NCBI GenBank assembly: GCA_015232855.1
Contig: JADFYW010000024.1
Location: 1-43,549, forward strand
From: Fibrobacteria bacterium
GTDB taxonomy: Bacteria; Fibrobacterota; Fibrobacteria; UBA11236; JADFYW01
Direction of reading: 5' to 3'
DNA length: 43,549 nucleotides
Position 1 is the first letter of the stretch. The number at the start of each line of letters is the position of its first letter. Of this stretch, positions 1 through 8,370 are shown in pieces. Under the pieces are notes generated by a model. That model saw only the letters and a list, made by a program, of their open reading frames with translations. It ran no database searches and was not told the DNA's origin. The position numbers and the translations under genes are program-made.

Positions 1-88
1 AATAATCTTGGATATATTGTAGCCACTAACCAAATAATTATTCCGTGATTTTCTTGCTCTCTCTTAAACCAACATTTAATTTACACTT

Positions 89-448
89 ATGACAAAACAC
101 TGGGAAATTAAAAAGCATGAGTATGCCACCATTTTAACGGTGCTTCATGATTGGGATCTAGATATAGCTAATGAATTTTTGAGCTATGCAGAAAAGCACT
201 TTCATGCAGAGCAACACAAGAATTTTATTTTTGATTTACATCTGGTAAGTCAGGTTGATTCGATGGTTATTGGGATTTTTATCAGTATTTCCAAAAAAAT
301 CAAAAAAAATGGTGGAAAAGTCTTTTTATTAAAGCCTTCCAAAGTGGTCGAGAACCTTTTACTTGATATTGGATTGTTGTCTTTTTTTAATGTTTATCAT
401 TCTATTGAAGAAATCAAAAAAATTATTTCGTCCGATTCTCTGGACTGA
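89..448 (+). CDS. STAS-domain protein, anti-sigma factor antagonist-like (copy 1)
   Basis: A single STAS domain fills the 119 residues, the usual size of SpoIIAA/RsbV-type anti-anti-sigma factors. These bind a partner-switching anti-sigma kinase in the cytoplasm. The beta strand FIFDLHLVSQ leads into D57-S58-M59, the loop before the first alpha helix, where SpoIIAA carries its phosphorylated serine in DSSGLG. Here that residue is Met59. The C-terminal stretch with KVFLLKPSK also fits the family. The gene starts at ATG. A paralogue follows 20 nt downstream and the two are clearly a tandem duplication. No kinase, phosphatase or sigma factor lies nearby, so the partner is unknown. The first 48 nt of the window are open in frame 1 and could be the end of an upstream gene, but this is too short to call. 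Confidence 0.85.
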   Translation: MTKHWEIKKHEYATILTVLHDWDLDIANEFLSYAEKHFHAEQHKNFIFDLHLVSQVDSMVIGIFISISKKIKKNGGKVFLLKPSKVVENLLLDIGLLSFFNVYHSIEEIKKIISSDSLD

Positions 449-468
449 ATTAAGGTTAAATTATTATT

Positions 469-840
469 GTGCAGAATTTCTGGGAAATAAAAGAAAGATC
501 TTTCGGGACGACCCTGACGTTGTTATCCGAGTGGGATATTGACAGAGTCAATGAATTCTCAAATTATGTTAATGAGAATCTTAAACCCGAAAAAAATCAG
601 AATTTTGTTGTTGATTTACAGCATGTCGAATTTATTGATTCAATGGCCTTAGGGGTGTTGATTCATTTAAAACGGATTTTTGAATCAGAGGGTGGTTTTG
701 TGTATTTACTTAAACCTTCCAAGACAGTAGAAAAAGTTCTACAGCAATCAGGGGTAATTAAGATTTTCACAATTTTCCATTCTGAACCAGACCTGATTAC
801 CTTCATACAAAACAAGAAATCAGAGCATTCCGGAGAATAA
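469..840 (+). CDS. STAS-domain protein, anti-sigma factor antagonist-like (copy 2)
   Basis: This is a second 123-residue STAS protein. It is close to the preceding gene along its whole length: both share the N-terminal W-E-I-K, the W-D-I/L-D segment, and D57-S58-M59. The canonical phospho-acceptor position is again Met (IDSMALG against DSSGLG in SpoIIAA). The start is GTG at 469, placed so that WEIK aligns with copy 1. It lies 20 nt after copy 1, so the two are probably one transcript. A hairpin follows the stop. The role is inferred from fold only: either a regulator that cannot be phosphorylated or a structural member of a partner-switching complex. Confidence 0.85.
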   Translation: MQNFWEIKERSFGTTLTLLSEWDIDRVNEFSNYVNENLKPEKNQNFVVDLQHVEFIDSMALGVLIHLKRIFESEGGFVYLLKPSKTVEKVLQQSGVIKIFTIFHSEPDLITFIQNKKSEHSGE

Positions 841-851
841 TCGGGTTTTCA

Positions 852-887
852 AAAACAGGAAATCTGTTTTTAAATTTTTCCTGTTTT
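852..887 (+). terminator. Candidate transcription terminator hairpin after the STAS pair
   Basis: An 11-bp perfect inverted repeat (852-862 and 877-887, AAAACAGGAAA pairing with TTTCCTGTTTT) encloses a 14-nt loop. It begins 11 nt after the stop of the second STAS gene. The right arm ends in TTTT, which could act as a short U-tract. The stem is AT-rich, so strength is uncertain. Confidence 0.4.
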
Positions 888-928
888 GTATTACCTTCCT
901 GAGTTGAAAGAAACATACCGTCCTGTTT

Positions 929-1687
929 ATGCAATTTCCTGAAGAAATAAATACCATTCTTTTATCGTTAGCGCGAATCCCCTATGAGAACTTAAGCAAA
1001 ATAGTTGCTTATCATAAGGCGGAAACTCTTGAATCCGCTCTGGATACACCAGATAAAATGTATCGAAAAAGTATGGAAAGTGGTGCCGGGGGCACATGTT
1101 TTTCCTTAACCTTTTACCTAAAAGATTTATTACATCAAAAAGGGTTTTCCTCTGAATTTATTATGGGTGATAAGTATACCTATAGCAATATTCACTGTGG
1201 TTTGCTATTTGATTGGGAAGGTGTACCGTATCTGCTTGATCCCGGATATATGATTTTTACTCCCATGCAGCTTCCGGAGAAAGGGCTTACTTTGCATTAT
1301 GCGCTTGAACCTAACGCTGTAAGCCTGGAAGATAGACCTTTGGAAGATGTTTGGAGGTTGTATACAGGAAGATCGCCTCAATTAAAAATGCGATTTGATT
1401 TTCGTAAGAAACCTGTTTCGCATGATGAATTTCTGGCTTATTGGCGTGATACCTTTTTTTTCAATATGATGGAGTATCCGGTTTTAAATAAAGTTGATGG
1501 TAATGTTCAGTATTATTTGCAAAAGAAGACTTTCTTAACCAGAACTAAAGAAGGGAGTGAAGTCAGGGAAGTGACCCAAGCCCAATTTGAGCATCTTGCA
1601 GAGTCTGTTTTTGGAATTTCAGACGAATTAATAAACCAGGCACTGGAGATTATTCTTAAAAAAGAACGGCCACTGTTTTTATCATAG
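929..1687 (+). CDS. Arylamine N-acetyltransferase-like / transglutaminase-fold protein
   Basis: The 252-residue protein matches the NAT family layout. IPYENLSK near residue 17 resembles the conserved PFENL motif. The three catalytic positions are visible: Cys57 in GGTCFSL, His89 in NIHCGLL, and Asp104 in LLDPGY. NATs transfer an acetyl group from acetyl-CoA to arylamines or related amines through a Cys thioester; the natural substrate here is unknown. Length is slightly below the typical 270-280. The start is ATG at 929 without a strong Shine-Dalgarno. It sits between the STAS pair and rpe and has no obvious pathway partner. An acyltransferase or cysteine-protease-like role in the same superfamily cannot be excluded. 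Confidence 0.75.
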   Translation: MQFPEEINTILLSLARIPYENLSKIVAYHKAETLESALDTPDKMYRKSMESGAGGTCFSLTFYLKDLLHQKGFSSEFIMGDKYTYSNIHCGLLFDWEGVPYLLDPGYMIFTPMQLPEKGLTLHYALEPNAVSLEDRPLEDVWRLYTGRSPQLKMRFDFRKKPVSHDEFLAYWRDTFFFNMMEYPVLNKVDGNVQYYLQKKTFLTRTKEGSEVREVTQAQFEHLAESVFGISDELINQALEIILKKERPLFLS

Positions 1688-1744
1688 TGAATTATTAATA
1701 TTGTGGTTTTTGATTTTTTTAGTAACACACTTTTTTATATAAAT

Positions 1745-1748
1745 GGAG
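1745..1748 (+). promoter_or_regulatory. Ribosome binding site of rpe
   Basis: GGAG lies 7 nt before the ATG at 1756 and fixes that codon as the rpe start. Confidence 0.6.
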
Positions 1749-1755
1749 CACATAT

Positions 1756-2427
1756 ATGTATAAACAATTAAAGCTTGCACCGAGCATATTAAGTGCTGAT
1801 TTCAGCAGGCTAGGCGAACAAATAGAAGAGATTGAAAAGGGCGGTGCTGATTGGGTGCATCTTGATATCATGGACTGGCATTATGTTCCTAATCTTACTT
1901 TTGGCCCCCCAATTGTAAAAGACCTTAAAAAATGCTCTGATTTATTGCTCGATGCACATCTTATGGTGGAACATCCGGAAAATTACTTTGATGAACTGGC
2001 TGATTACGGTGTTGAGATAATAACCATCCATCAAGAAGCGGTAACTCATCTTGATGTTGCTATTCAGAAAATTAAAAAACTAGGATGTAAAGCTGGTGTA
2101 GCGCTTAACCCAGCTACTCCCTTAGATACGATTAGCCATGTATTGCCTGAAATCGATCTTGTACTTATTATGACTGTTAACCCGGGGTTTGGTGGGCAGA
2201 GTTTTATTTCTTACTGTATGGATAAAATATCAGATCTTCGGGAAAGAATCAATCAGCAGGGAAGAGATATTGATTTGGAAGTTGATGGGGGTATTAAACT
2301 CGATAATCTTGAGGCTGTTATTCAGGCAGGTGCGAATGTTATTGTATCGGGTTCTGGTGTTTATAATGGCAATCCCACGGAGATGTGCGCTAAGTTTAAA
2401 AAAGTAATGGCGGCGTTAGCTAAGTAG
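1756..2427 (+). CDS. rpe: Ribulose-phosphate 3-epimerase
   Basis: A 223-residue TIM-barrel enzyme that interconverts D-ribulose 5-phosphate and D-xylulose 5-phosphate in the pentose phosphate pathway. The family signature is complete: APSILSADF with Ser10, the metal ligands His35 and Asp37 (VHLDIMD), His68 (DAHLM), and catalytic Asp177 in LEVDGGI. The phosphate-binding GFGGQ and VSGSG loops are present. One oddity is Trp41 in DIMDWHYVPN, where the family almost always has Gly (MDGHFVPN). The ATG is supported by GGAG 7 nt upstream. The 3' end overlaps the convergent pdxA by 12 nt, leaving no room for a terminator between them. Confidence 0.97.
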   Translation: MYKQLKLAPSILSADFSRLGEQIEEIEKGGADWVHLDIMDWHYVPNLTFGPPIVKDLKKCSDLLLDAHLMVEHPENYFDELADYGVEIITIHQEAVTHLDVAIQKIKKLGCKAGVALNPATPLDTISHVLPEIDLVLIMTVNPGFGGQSFISYCMDKISDLRERINQQGRDIDLEVDGGIKLDNLEAVIQAGANVIVSGSGVYNGNPTEMCAKFKKVMAALAK

Positions 2428-3384
2428 TTGTATGGCAAGCTTCCAGGCCTCCAACATGGAAGTACCGTCAGCATTTCCACTACCAGCTATGTCAAAAGCC
2501 GTACCGTGGTCAGGCGAAGTACGGATAAAAGGTATACCAAGGGTACAATTCACTCCGTGGGCCAGATCGAGAGTTTTCATAGGACCAAATCCCTGATCAT
2601 GATACATGGCTATAATTCCGTCGAAATCACCCCGCATACCATTATAAAAAACAGTATCAGCGGGATAGGGGCCCAGTATATTCATACCTTCTTTTACCAG
2701 GGATTGTATTACAGGGATCAGGATGTTATTTTCTTCATGTCCAAGAAGGCCATTCTCGCCGGCATGGGGGTTGATTCCGGCAAAAGCAATTTTTGGTGAT
2801 GCTATCCCCCGGGCCTTTAGTGCATTGAAGGTGAGTCTCGTAACGTCTTTAAGTCGCCTGGGCGTAATGGCGTCCAGGGCCTGTCGTAAGGGGATGTGAT
2901 CCGTAACATGGCTGACAACCAGTTTGGGGTGGATAAGTGTCATTACAACGGTGGCACCTGTCAAACGCTCTAAAATTTCGGTATGGCCGATAAAATGGTG
3001 TCCAGCTTTGTTCATGGCTTCCTTACATAACGGAGCACTTACTATACCATCTGCTTCATGTTGCATACATCTTTGAATTGCAGAAACGAAATATTGATAT
3101 GCGGCATTACCACAGGCCTTTGATATTTGTCCGGTCAGGTAATCACCTGGCTTCAGGATATTACCACTGTGTACTTTTATGCAATCTGTTTTTGGTGTAT
3201 TAGCTGGACAAAAGGAAATATCCAAATCCAGTCTGTGTGCTGTTTCTTCAAGTATCCATTGTTCCCCGATTATTTCATGATCAATACTATGTTGACCCCT
3301 AAATTGATGATCGGCAAGCAGTTTTACTATAACTTCTGGCCCGACCCCAGAGGCATCGCCAAGGGTTATGAGTAATTTAGGCAT
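2416..3384 (-). CDS. pdxA: 4-hydroxythreonine-4-phosphate dehydrogenase
   Basis: The enzyme oxidises 4-phosphohydroxy-L-threonine on the DXP-dependent pyridoxal phosphate pathway. The 322 residues match the family length. Visible motifs are GDASGVGPE at the N-terminus, GHTE (metal His), NPHAGENG, the PADTVF loop, AMYHDQG (metal His), and the C-terminal RTSPDHGTAFDIAG. ATG start. It is the last gene of a minus-strand run from the RodZ-like gene; hisB lies 47 nt upstream. It overlaps rpe tail to tail by 12 nt. PdxA2-type homologues with other substrates exist, but the conserved motifs fit PdxA. Confidence 0.96.
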   Translation of the reverse strand: MPKLLITLGDASGVGPEVIVKLLADHQFRGQHSIDHEIIGEQWILEETAHRLDLDISFCPANTPKTDCIKVHSGNILKPGDYLTGQISKACGNAAYQYFVSAIQRCMQHEADGIVSAPLCKEAMNKAGHHFIGHTEILERLTGATVVMTLIHPKLVVSHVTDHIPLRQALDAITPRRLKDVTRLTFNALKARGIASPKIAFAGINPHAGENGLLGHEENNILIPVIQSLVKEGMNILGPYPADTVFYNGMRGDFDGIIAMYHDQGFGPMKTLDLAHGVNCTLGIPFIRTSPDHGTAFDIAGSGNADGTSMLEAWKLAIQLLS

Positions 3385-3431
3385 GTCTATTTACACTGAC
3401 GTGGGGAAATGAAGGGAGGTCGTGAACCCAC

Positions 3432-4019
3432 TCAGAGCATACCTTTTGTAGAAGGAATGCCACGTACCCGGGTAGAAGAAGATATTGCCATACTGAGAGC
3501 TCTGGCAAAAGATTTAAATATCCCTTCTATACAGTGATGGGTATTGCTACCCCGTATAATGTCAATATGGAGGTTTATTTTGGCAGCCTGGGCAAAAGAC
3601 TGGAAAAAATGAATAATCATTTCAGTTTCCAAATTACCAACGATATTGTTTTTTAGTTTACCCTTGAACACAAAAGAAATCCTTCCGCTGAGGTCTAAAA
3701 CCGTACGGACCAGAGCCTCGTCCATTGGAACATAATAATGACCAAACCTCTCTATTCCTTTTTTATTTCCCACAGCTTTTAATAAGGCTTCTCCCAAACA
3801 AATTGCAATATCTTCTGAGGAATGATGCATATCTACATCAACATCTCCTTTGCATTCAACAGACAAACCAATACCGCCATGTGTTGAAAATAAATCCAGC
3901 ATATGGTCTAGAAAAGCCGAACCGGTATTAATGTGCTTTTTAATAGATTTATCCAAATCAAGCTTGAGTGTAATGTCTGTTTCGTTTGTTTTGCGCTTAA
4001 TAGTGGCTGTCCGGTTCAT
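3432..4019 (-). CDS. hisB: Imidazoleglycerol-phosphate dehydratase
   Basis: A monofunctional HisB of 195 residues that dehydrates imidazole glycerol phosphate in histidine synthesis. The two manganese-binding His motifs are intact (DMHHSSEDI and NTHHCIEG), as are HMLDLFSTHGG and the ETEMIIHFFQSFA segment. There is no HAD phosphatase domain. No other his gene is in the window. It lies 2 nt after the small membrane protein and before pdxA, so it is part of a mixed operon. Confidence 0.97.
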   Translation of the reverse strand: MNRTATIKRKTNETDITLKLDLDKSIKKHINTGSAFLDHMLDLFSTHGGIGLSVECKGDVDVDMHHSSEDIAICLGEALLKAVGNKKGIERFGHYYVPMDEALVRTVLDLSGRISFVFKGKLKNNIVGNLETEMIIHFFQSFAQAAKINLHIDIIRGSNTHHCIEGIFKSFARALSMAISSSTRVRGIPSTKGML

Positions 4020-4021
4020 AA

Positions 4022-4219
4022 TTATGACTTCTCCGATGCTTGTGTTTCTGGGTCAGAATCTTTTTCCGGTAGTCCAGAATTGATTTCATTTGAATATCGT
4101 TTTTCAAGATCACTGATAAATTTTTTATATTTGTTTTCGAGTGCATTCATTTGCAGGTTCAGGTAGAACATACTGGCTAACATTCCTATAAATGTGATGA
4201 CTAAAAAGAGGGTAAACAT
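4022..4219 (-). CDS. Small single-pass membrane protein, function unknown
   Basis: A 65-residue protein with one hydrophobic helix (about residues 3-24). A charged, probably coiled-coil stretch follows (about 25-46), then a polar tail rich in Ser, Glu and Asp. I do not recognise the family. Reality is supported by tight packing: it starts 5 nt after the RodZ-like gene ends and stops 2 nt before hisB. The topology suggests an inner-membrane protein with a cytoplasmic or periplasmic coiled coil, perhaps an accessory to the RodZ-like protein (inference from position only). Confidence 0.65.
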   Translation of the reverse strand: MFTLFLVITFIGMLASMFYLNLQMNALENKYKKFISDLEKRYSNEINSGLPEKDSDPETQASEKS

Positions 4220-4224
4220 TTTGG

Positions 4225-5133
4225 TTACTCTATAAGCTGGCCTTTATATATAATAAATTTTGCTTTTTTTGGGTGAAAAGGGATTCCATTAATATATAAC
4301 CTGAATCCACCGATTACTCCGGATGTAATAAAAATTGAGTCTGAATGGGCTACTTTCCAAATGTTACCATTTGTGATTATTTTGTTGAGGTTTCGTTTCC
4401 CCTTTTTTTTAACTCCAAGCCACACGCTATCAACAATACATTCAAAAGTAACTAAGCTATTTGTTTTTGAAGAAGCAACATCATTAGTTTGTATGGGTGG
4501 TGACTTTTTAATTTCTTTAGCCGTGGATGCTGGTGTTACAGGTTCAGGAGGCGTTTCTAATTCTGGAGGGGCTCCTACGGGCTCTTTGAAACCAGAGTCA
4601 CTTAATGTGACTACATCGCTTTCTTTTTTAATGGTATCCCTATCAGGTATATCGTTCCCTGGTTTGATATGATCTCGCTGGCTGTCAGCTGGAGACGCAA
4701 AATCTTCAACCTTAGGGGGTGGGACTTTACCTCCAATATTGTAGAAAGTAATGATGGTAATAGCGAGCAAACCAATAAAAATTGAAATAGAAGCACGCTT
4801 TCTTTTCCTAGTTACAATAGGTTTAGGTGCAGGATCTTCTTCTTTAATGATCTTTTCTGGCTTTACTCCCATTTCCAAATTCAGTTTTTGAAGAATTTCA
4901 ACCTGGTTCAATTTTAGGTGTTTGCACAAGGTTACTAAAAACGCTCTGATATATGGGAATGGAGGAAGCTTGTCGTATTGTTGTGTTTCCAGAGCGATCA
5001 AAATATCCTGGTTGAGTCTTATCTCCTGACTGAGGGACTCAGGAGTGTACCCGGCACTCTCCCGAGCTGCCTTTAACAGCTTACCAAGGGACTCGTTTAG
5101 ATCAGAAGAATCTGGTAGTTTGCTTTCGTCCAT
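4225..5133 (-). CDS. RodZ-like helix-turn-helix membrane protein
   Basis: The 302 residues show the RodZ order. A cytoplasmic helix-turn-helix of the HTH_25 type spans about 12-90 (GKLLKAARESAGYTPESLS, then PPFPYIRAFL). A basic patch RKRKR (109-113) precedes a single membrane helix at about 115-131. A Pro/Glu/Ser/Thr-rich periplasmic linker follows, then a C-terminal DUF4115-like beta domain from about 225. RodZ links MreB to the elongation machinery, but no mre genes are nearby, so RodZ identity is by architecture only. First gene of the run to pdxA. Start ATG at 5133. Confidence 0.8.
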   Translation of the reverse strand: MDESKLPDSSDLNESLGKLLKAARESAGYTPESLSQEIRLNQDILIALETQQYDKLPPFPYIRAFLVTLCKHLKLNQVEILQKLNLEMGVKPEKIIKEEDPAPKPIVTRKRKRASISIFIGLLAITIITFYNIGGKVPPPKVEDFASPADSQRDHIKPGNDIPDRDTIKKESDVVTLSDSGFKEPVGAPPELETPPEPVTPASTAKEIKKSPPIQTNDVASSKTNSLVTFECIVDSVWLGVKKKGKRNLNKIITNGNIWKVAHSDSIFITSGVIGGFRLYINGIPFHPKKAKFIIYKGQLIE

Positions 5134-5235
5134 GGTGGTAATTACTTAATAAATAAAGAGTATCTGTTTTAAAATATAATGGTTATCGATTCAAGTGTAA
5201 GAAAAAAATGGAAATAACAGGTATTTTATATGGAG

Positions 5236-5832
5236 TTAATTATGAACAGACAGAAAAAATGGTTTTAATAATTCAAGAGATAATTGGATTGGCATACCCA
5301 CTACATTATAATAACAACCCTGAATTGATTTTACTAAAAATGCGCCTTTACCTTGTATTGCATAGGAACCAGCTTTATCTAATGGTTCTATTGAGAAAGC
5401 ATACTGTTTTAGTAAATCAGGATGATGTTGAGCGAATGTTACCCGTGTAGTTTCTTTTGCTTCTGCAATTGTTTTACCCTTGAAGGCAATAGAAAGTCCT
5501 GTGATCACCTCATGGGTTTTCCCATTTAAGCTTGAAAGCATGGTCAAAGCCTCAGAAGAATTTTGCGGCTTTCCCAGAATATTCCCATTAAAATGAATAA
5601 CAGTGTCAAAACTTATCACAAGTTTATCCGGGAACTTACCTGATATGGATAAGGCCTTTTGAACAGCAAGGTATTGGGGATATATTTTCAGGTCATCCAA
5701 ATGCAGGTTATGAGGTGAAGGTTCATTATACTTTGGGCTGATGCAGGTATAATCTAATCCAAGCATATTAAAAATTTCGCGGCGCCTGGGTGACTGGCTG
5801 CCCAGAATAATGGGTTGTTTGAGTTTAAACAT
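5236..5832 (-). CDS. maf: Maf-family nucleoside triphosphate pyrophosphatase
   Basis: A 198-residue Maf/YhdE-like protein that hydrolyses non-canonical or pyrimidine nucleoside triphosphates to monophosphates. The signature GSQSPRR sits at residues 11-17, with the catalytic Asp in SFDTVIH (D76-T77), GKPQ, LNGKTHEVITG, and the C-terminal KAGSYAIQGKGA and NVVGMP motifs. The Tyr-Ala-Ile-Gln loop suggests the dTTP/UTP type. It lies 102 nt upstream (on the minus strand) of the RodZ-like start, so it is probably a separate unit. ATG start. Confidence 0.93.
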   Translation of the reverse strand: MFKLKQPIILGSQSPRRREIFNMLGLDYTCISPKYNEPSPHNLHLDDLKIYPQYLAVQKALSISGKFPDKLVISFDTVIHFNGNILGKPQNSSEALTMLSSLNGKTHEVITGLSIAFKGKTIAEAKETTRVTFAQHHPDLLKQYAFSIEPLDKAGSYAIQGKGAFLVKSIQGCYYNVVGMPIQLSLELLKPFFLSVHN

Positions 5833-5981
5833 CTATGGCATCATTTTAGAAAAATCCTGGCAATGGCGCAAACAATCCTACGGACTTAATTGATTTTGTA
5901 TTGGGCTGGATAATCAAGTCTTTTAATTATGAAAAAGGGACAAGTATGAACCTTTCTCATATTATTTCTATTAAAGGGATA

Positions 5982-6383
5982 CTATATTTTGTTTACAAAC
6001 ACCGAAACATCCAGACTACATTCTAAATCTATTTTCAGGTTAATGAGATCGTCTTTTTTAATAGGAGCGTTTCTGACCGGTTCACCAATTTTGTGTGTTA
6101 CAGAACTAAAAAGGGGGGTATTTTCAGTTACAGGGCGATTTTGATTATGGTTACAGGCTTTTATGGATGAAGGCTTTTTTTTTATAGAACTAAGAAGAGG
6201 AGCAATTTCTTTGTCTTTTAGTTGGAATACCTGTGTATCTTCCATTTCATATGTTATACCTTCACAAAAAAGTAAGAGGTCGTGGCAAACCGGACAATTA
6301 AGAACCATAAAATAGGGTTGAGAGGCCAGATAAAGCTTGCTGGATTCAAGACAGTGTGGACAGTGTATAATCAGGGGTTTCAA
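5982..6383 (-). CDS. Zinc-ribbon protein, function unknown
   Basis: A 133-residue protein whose N-terminus carries two CxxC knuckles (C8-P-H-C11 and C30-P-V-C33). This is a classical zinc ribbon of about 40 residues, followed by a polar low-complexity tail rich in Lys, Ser and Pro. The start is TTG at 6383, placed directly before the ribbon. Such proteins often bind nucleic acid or act as adaptors, but nothing here fixes a role. It is divergent from the next gene with 91 nt between them. Confidence 0.6.
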   Translation of the reverse strand: MKPLIIHCPHCLESSKLYLASQPYFMVLNCPVCHDLLLFCEGITYEMEDTQVFQLKDKEIAPLLSSIKKKPSSIKACNHNQNRPVTENTPLFSSVTHKIGEPVRNAPIKKDDLINLKIDLECSLDVSVFVNKI

Positions 6384-6474
6384 TTATTAATTTCCAATAA
6401 AAGCCATACTTTATTATGATATGGATACAGCATGAGATAGTCAAGTATTTTTAGAATATTGTTTAAAGCAGTCA

Positions 6475-7047
6475 ATGATTTTTCATTTTCGGACGATAAT
6501 GAATAATAAGAAAATTAGCCCTGATATGGACAAGCCTGTTTTAAATATGAAACTTATAAGTAGTATAATTTTTTTCTTTTTACTTGAGTCTATTGCAGAA
6601 AAGAATCAGACTGGAACTATGCATGAGGACAATTTGAATTCTTCCGGATTTTTAATAATTAATGAAAAAGAAACCAGATGGAAGGATTGGGAGAGTACCA
6701 AAAATATGGTTTTACAAGATTCATCAGGTACAATTTTTCCATTTTTGCCTCCGGTAATTACAAAATATGAAAAAAGTAATCCTCAAAATCCTGATAATAC
6801 GGCTAAAAAGTGGTTTTCATCTATTAATCCGCAACAAAATGATTCTGGAGGCGTAAAGGGAGAAAAATTAGAGAAGAAAGAATTAATTACAGAGGATATG
6901 AACCGTAACACTGATATGGAAGAGGAAATGGTAAAAAGTGTACCAGAAAATGATAGGATATCAGAAAAAAAGAAAGTGGTACCTCAAAAAATTGATCCTG
7001 ACAATGATATTCGTTATACTCCTCCTGAGAAAGTCATACCAGAATAA
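6475..7047 (+). CDS. Hypothetical membrane-anchored or secreted charged protein
   Basis: Unrecognised. One hydrophobic stretch (about residues 27-41, IISS...FFFLL-like) is followed by about 150 residues of Lys/Glu/Asp/Asn/Pro-rich sequence without visible domain structure. If the true start is the ATG at residue 24 (position 6544), the protein begins MKLISSIIFFFLL and looks like a signal peptide or anchor. The first ATG has no convincing ribosome site. Base composition is strongly AT-rich and the tail is probably disordered. An inverted repeat lies downstream. Confidence 0.45.
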   Translation: MIFHFRTIMNNKKISPDMDKPVLNMKLISSIIFFFLLESIAEKNQTGTMHEDNLNSSGFLIINEKETRWKDWESTKNMVLQDSSGTIFPFLPPVITKYEKSNPQNPDNTAKKWFSSINPQQNDSGGVKGEKLEKKELITEDMNRNTDMEEEMVKSVPENDRISEKKKVVPQKIDPDNDIRYTPPEKVIPE

Positions 7048-7097
7048 TTCCGTTGTAGATCAGAGTTATTATTTGGTAAATTAGTTCACAATCAAGA

Positions 7098-7125
7098 ATA
7101 TTGCCGAGTATTCAACTGGCAATAT
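7098..7125 (+). promoter_or_regulatory. Inverted repeat upstream of the THUMP-like gene
   Basis: A perfect 8-bp dyad, ATATTGCC (7098-7105) and GGCAATAT (7118-7125), has a 12-nt spacer. It lies in the 105-nt gap between the charged protein and the methyltransferase. No U-tract follows, so an operator or weak terminator are both possible. Confidence 0.3.
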
Positions 7126-7152
7126 GCAGTGAATTTAACTCTGTGAATAAAT

Positions 7153-8370
7153 TTGAAAATTGATGAAAAAATTAATTATTGGGTTTCCTCGGAAGCGCAA
7201 ACAATTCTTTGTGGATTACAACAAAAAATTGAGACAGGGAGCTTGAGTCAAGAGGAATTTTCTTTTCAGCGTAATCAGTTTTTACCCCATGTTCCCTCTC
7301 CATTACAGACAATATTATTGGAACAATTAGCTTTACGATTAAAAGCAAAAAAAAAAATATTTCAAGCGTCACAACTGCTTTTTACAAAATTAAATCTTGA
7401 GCAGGCAACCCGTGAAATAGTTAGCAGACATAAAGCAAAAAAACTGGCTCACTTTCCGGTTATTGCGGATTTATGCTGTGGGATTGGGGGCGATTCTTTT
7501 TTTCTTGATAATCGTATTGTTGGAGTAGACATCAATCCTGGGATTCTTAAACTGTATGACTTTAATATGCGAAAGCTGAATAAGGACTTTATAGCGGTTT
7601 GTACTGATGCCACTCGATGCAATATTCGATCACAAGCAGCCCTCCTTGACCCTGCCAGAAGGCAGACTGCTCATAGTAATACGGGCTGGCAGGACGATTC
7701 TCTTTCTCCCGCACTATCTCAAATTGAAGGCTGCATAAAGCATTATAAAAATATGGGGATAAAATTAAGACCGGGGATAACGGTACCTGAATTTTTGTGT
7801 GATTACGAACTGGAATATATTGGAGTAAAAGATGAATGCATTGAACTGACCGTTTGGACAGGAGATTTGGGCTGTAGTCAGCGAGTTACCGCAGTTGAGC
7901 TCGAAAGTGGTAGTTCGATTTCTGCTTCAATTTCTGATATTCCAGATACATTTTCTCATATCAATTATCCCGGTTCTTATATTTTTGAGCCGGTAAAAGT
8001 ACTCGTTCGTTCGCATCTTTTTGGCGTCCTCGCCAATCAGTTGGGCTTGTGGCAGATTGATTCCCAAATAGCTTATTTAAGTGGTAATGAACCGGTATTA
8101 CATCCGTTTCTAAAGTCGTATAAAATTATTGGACAGTACTCACTTAATCTGAAGGGGCTTAAACGAGTTATCAAAGAACATGATATTGGTATTTTAGAGA
8201 TAAAAAAAAGAGGTGTTGCTGTTTCGCCTGAAAAAGTAAGAAAACAATTGTCTCCAAAGGGTTCACAATCGGGAATCCTGATATTTACCCGGGTAAAGAA
8301 CAAAAAAACAGTATTCTTAGTACAACCTTTTAAAAGAAGAGCATGTCAGGAAATGGAGTCTTTAATCTGA
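7153..8370 (+). CDS. THUMP-like-domain class I SAM methyltransferase
   Basis: A 405-residue protein with a Rossmann methyltransferase core. Motif I is DLCCGIGGD (residues 106-114), followed by VGVDINP, and LLDPARR at 165-170 sits where N6/rRNA-type enzymes carry the D/N-P-P-x motif. The C-terminus (about 335-400, with RGVAVSPE and QSGILIFTR) fits the THUMP_like domain found at the end of this family. Substrate is unknown, probably RNA. The start is TTG at 7153. The last 25 nt overlap the convergent FHA gene. Confidence 0.8.
   Translation: MKIDEKINYWVSSEAQTILCGLQQKIETGSLSQEEFSFQRNQFLPHVPSPLQTILLEQLALRLKAKKKIFQASQLLFTKLNLEQATREIVSRHKAKKLAHFPVIADLCCGIGGDSFFLDNRIVGVDINPGILKLYDFNMRKLNKDFIAVCTDATRCNIRSQAALLDPARRQTAHSNTGWQDDSLSPALSQIEGCIKHYKNMGIKLRPGITVPEFLCDYELEYIGVKDECIELTVWTGDLGCSQRVTAVELESGSSISASISDIPDTFSHINYPGSYIFEPVKVLVRSHLFGVLANQLGLWQIDSQIAYLSGNEPVLHPFLKSYKIIGQYSLNLKGLKRVIKEHDIGILEIKKRGVAVSPEKVRKQLSPKGSQSGILIFTRVKNKKTVFLVQPFKRRACQEMESLI

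Noticed and set aside
929-1687. Peptide-maturation protease
   Set aside because: The Cys-His-Asp triad also occurs in transglutaminase-like proteases, but spacing and the PYENL-type motif fit arylamine N-acetyltransferases better.
2428-2799. Plus-strand frame following rpe
   Set aside because: It lies antisense to pdxA, whose conserved motifs are unbroken across this stretch.
4361-4672. Plus-strand reading frame opposite the RodZ-like gene
   Set aside because: It is antisense to a well-supported coding region, shows no domain or ribosome site, and has shadow-frame composition.
5208-5450. Plus-strand small protein overlapping Maf
   Set aside because: Most of it is antisense to the Maf active-site region and it shows no recognisable domain.
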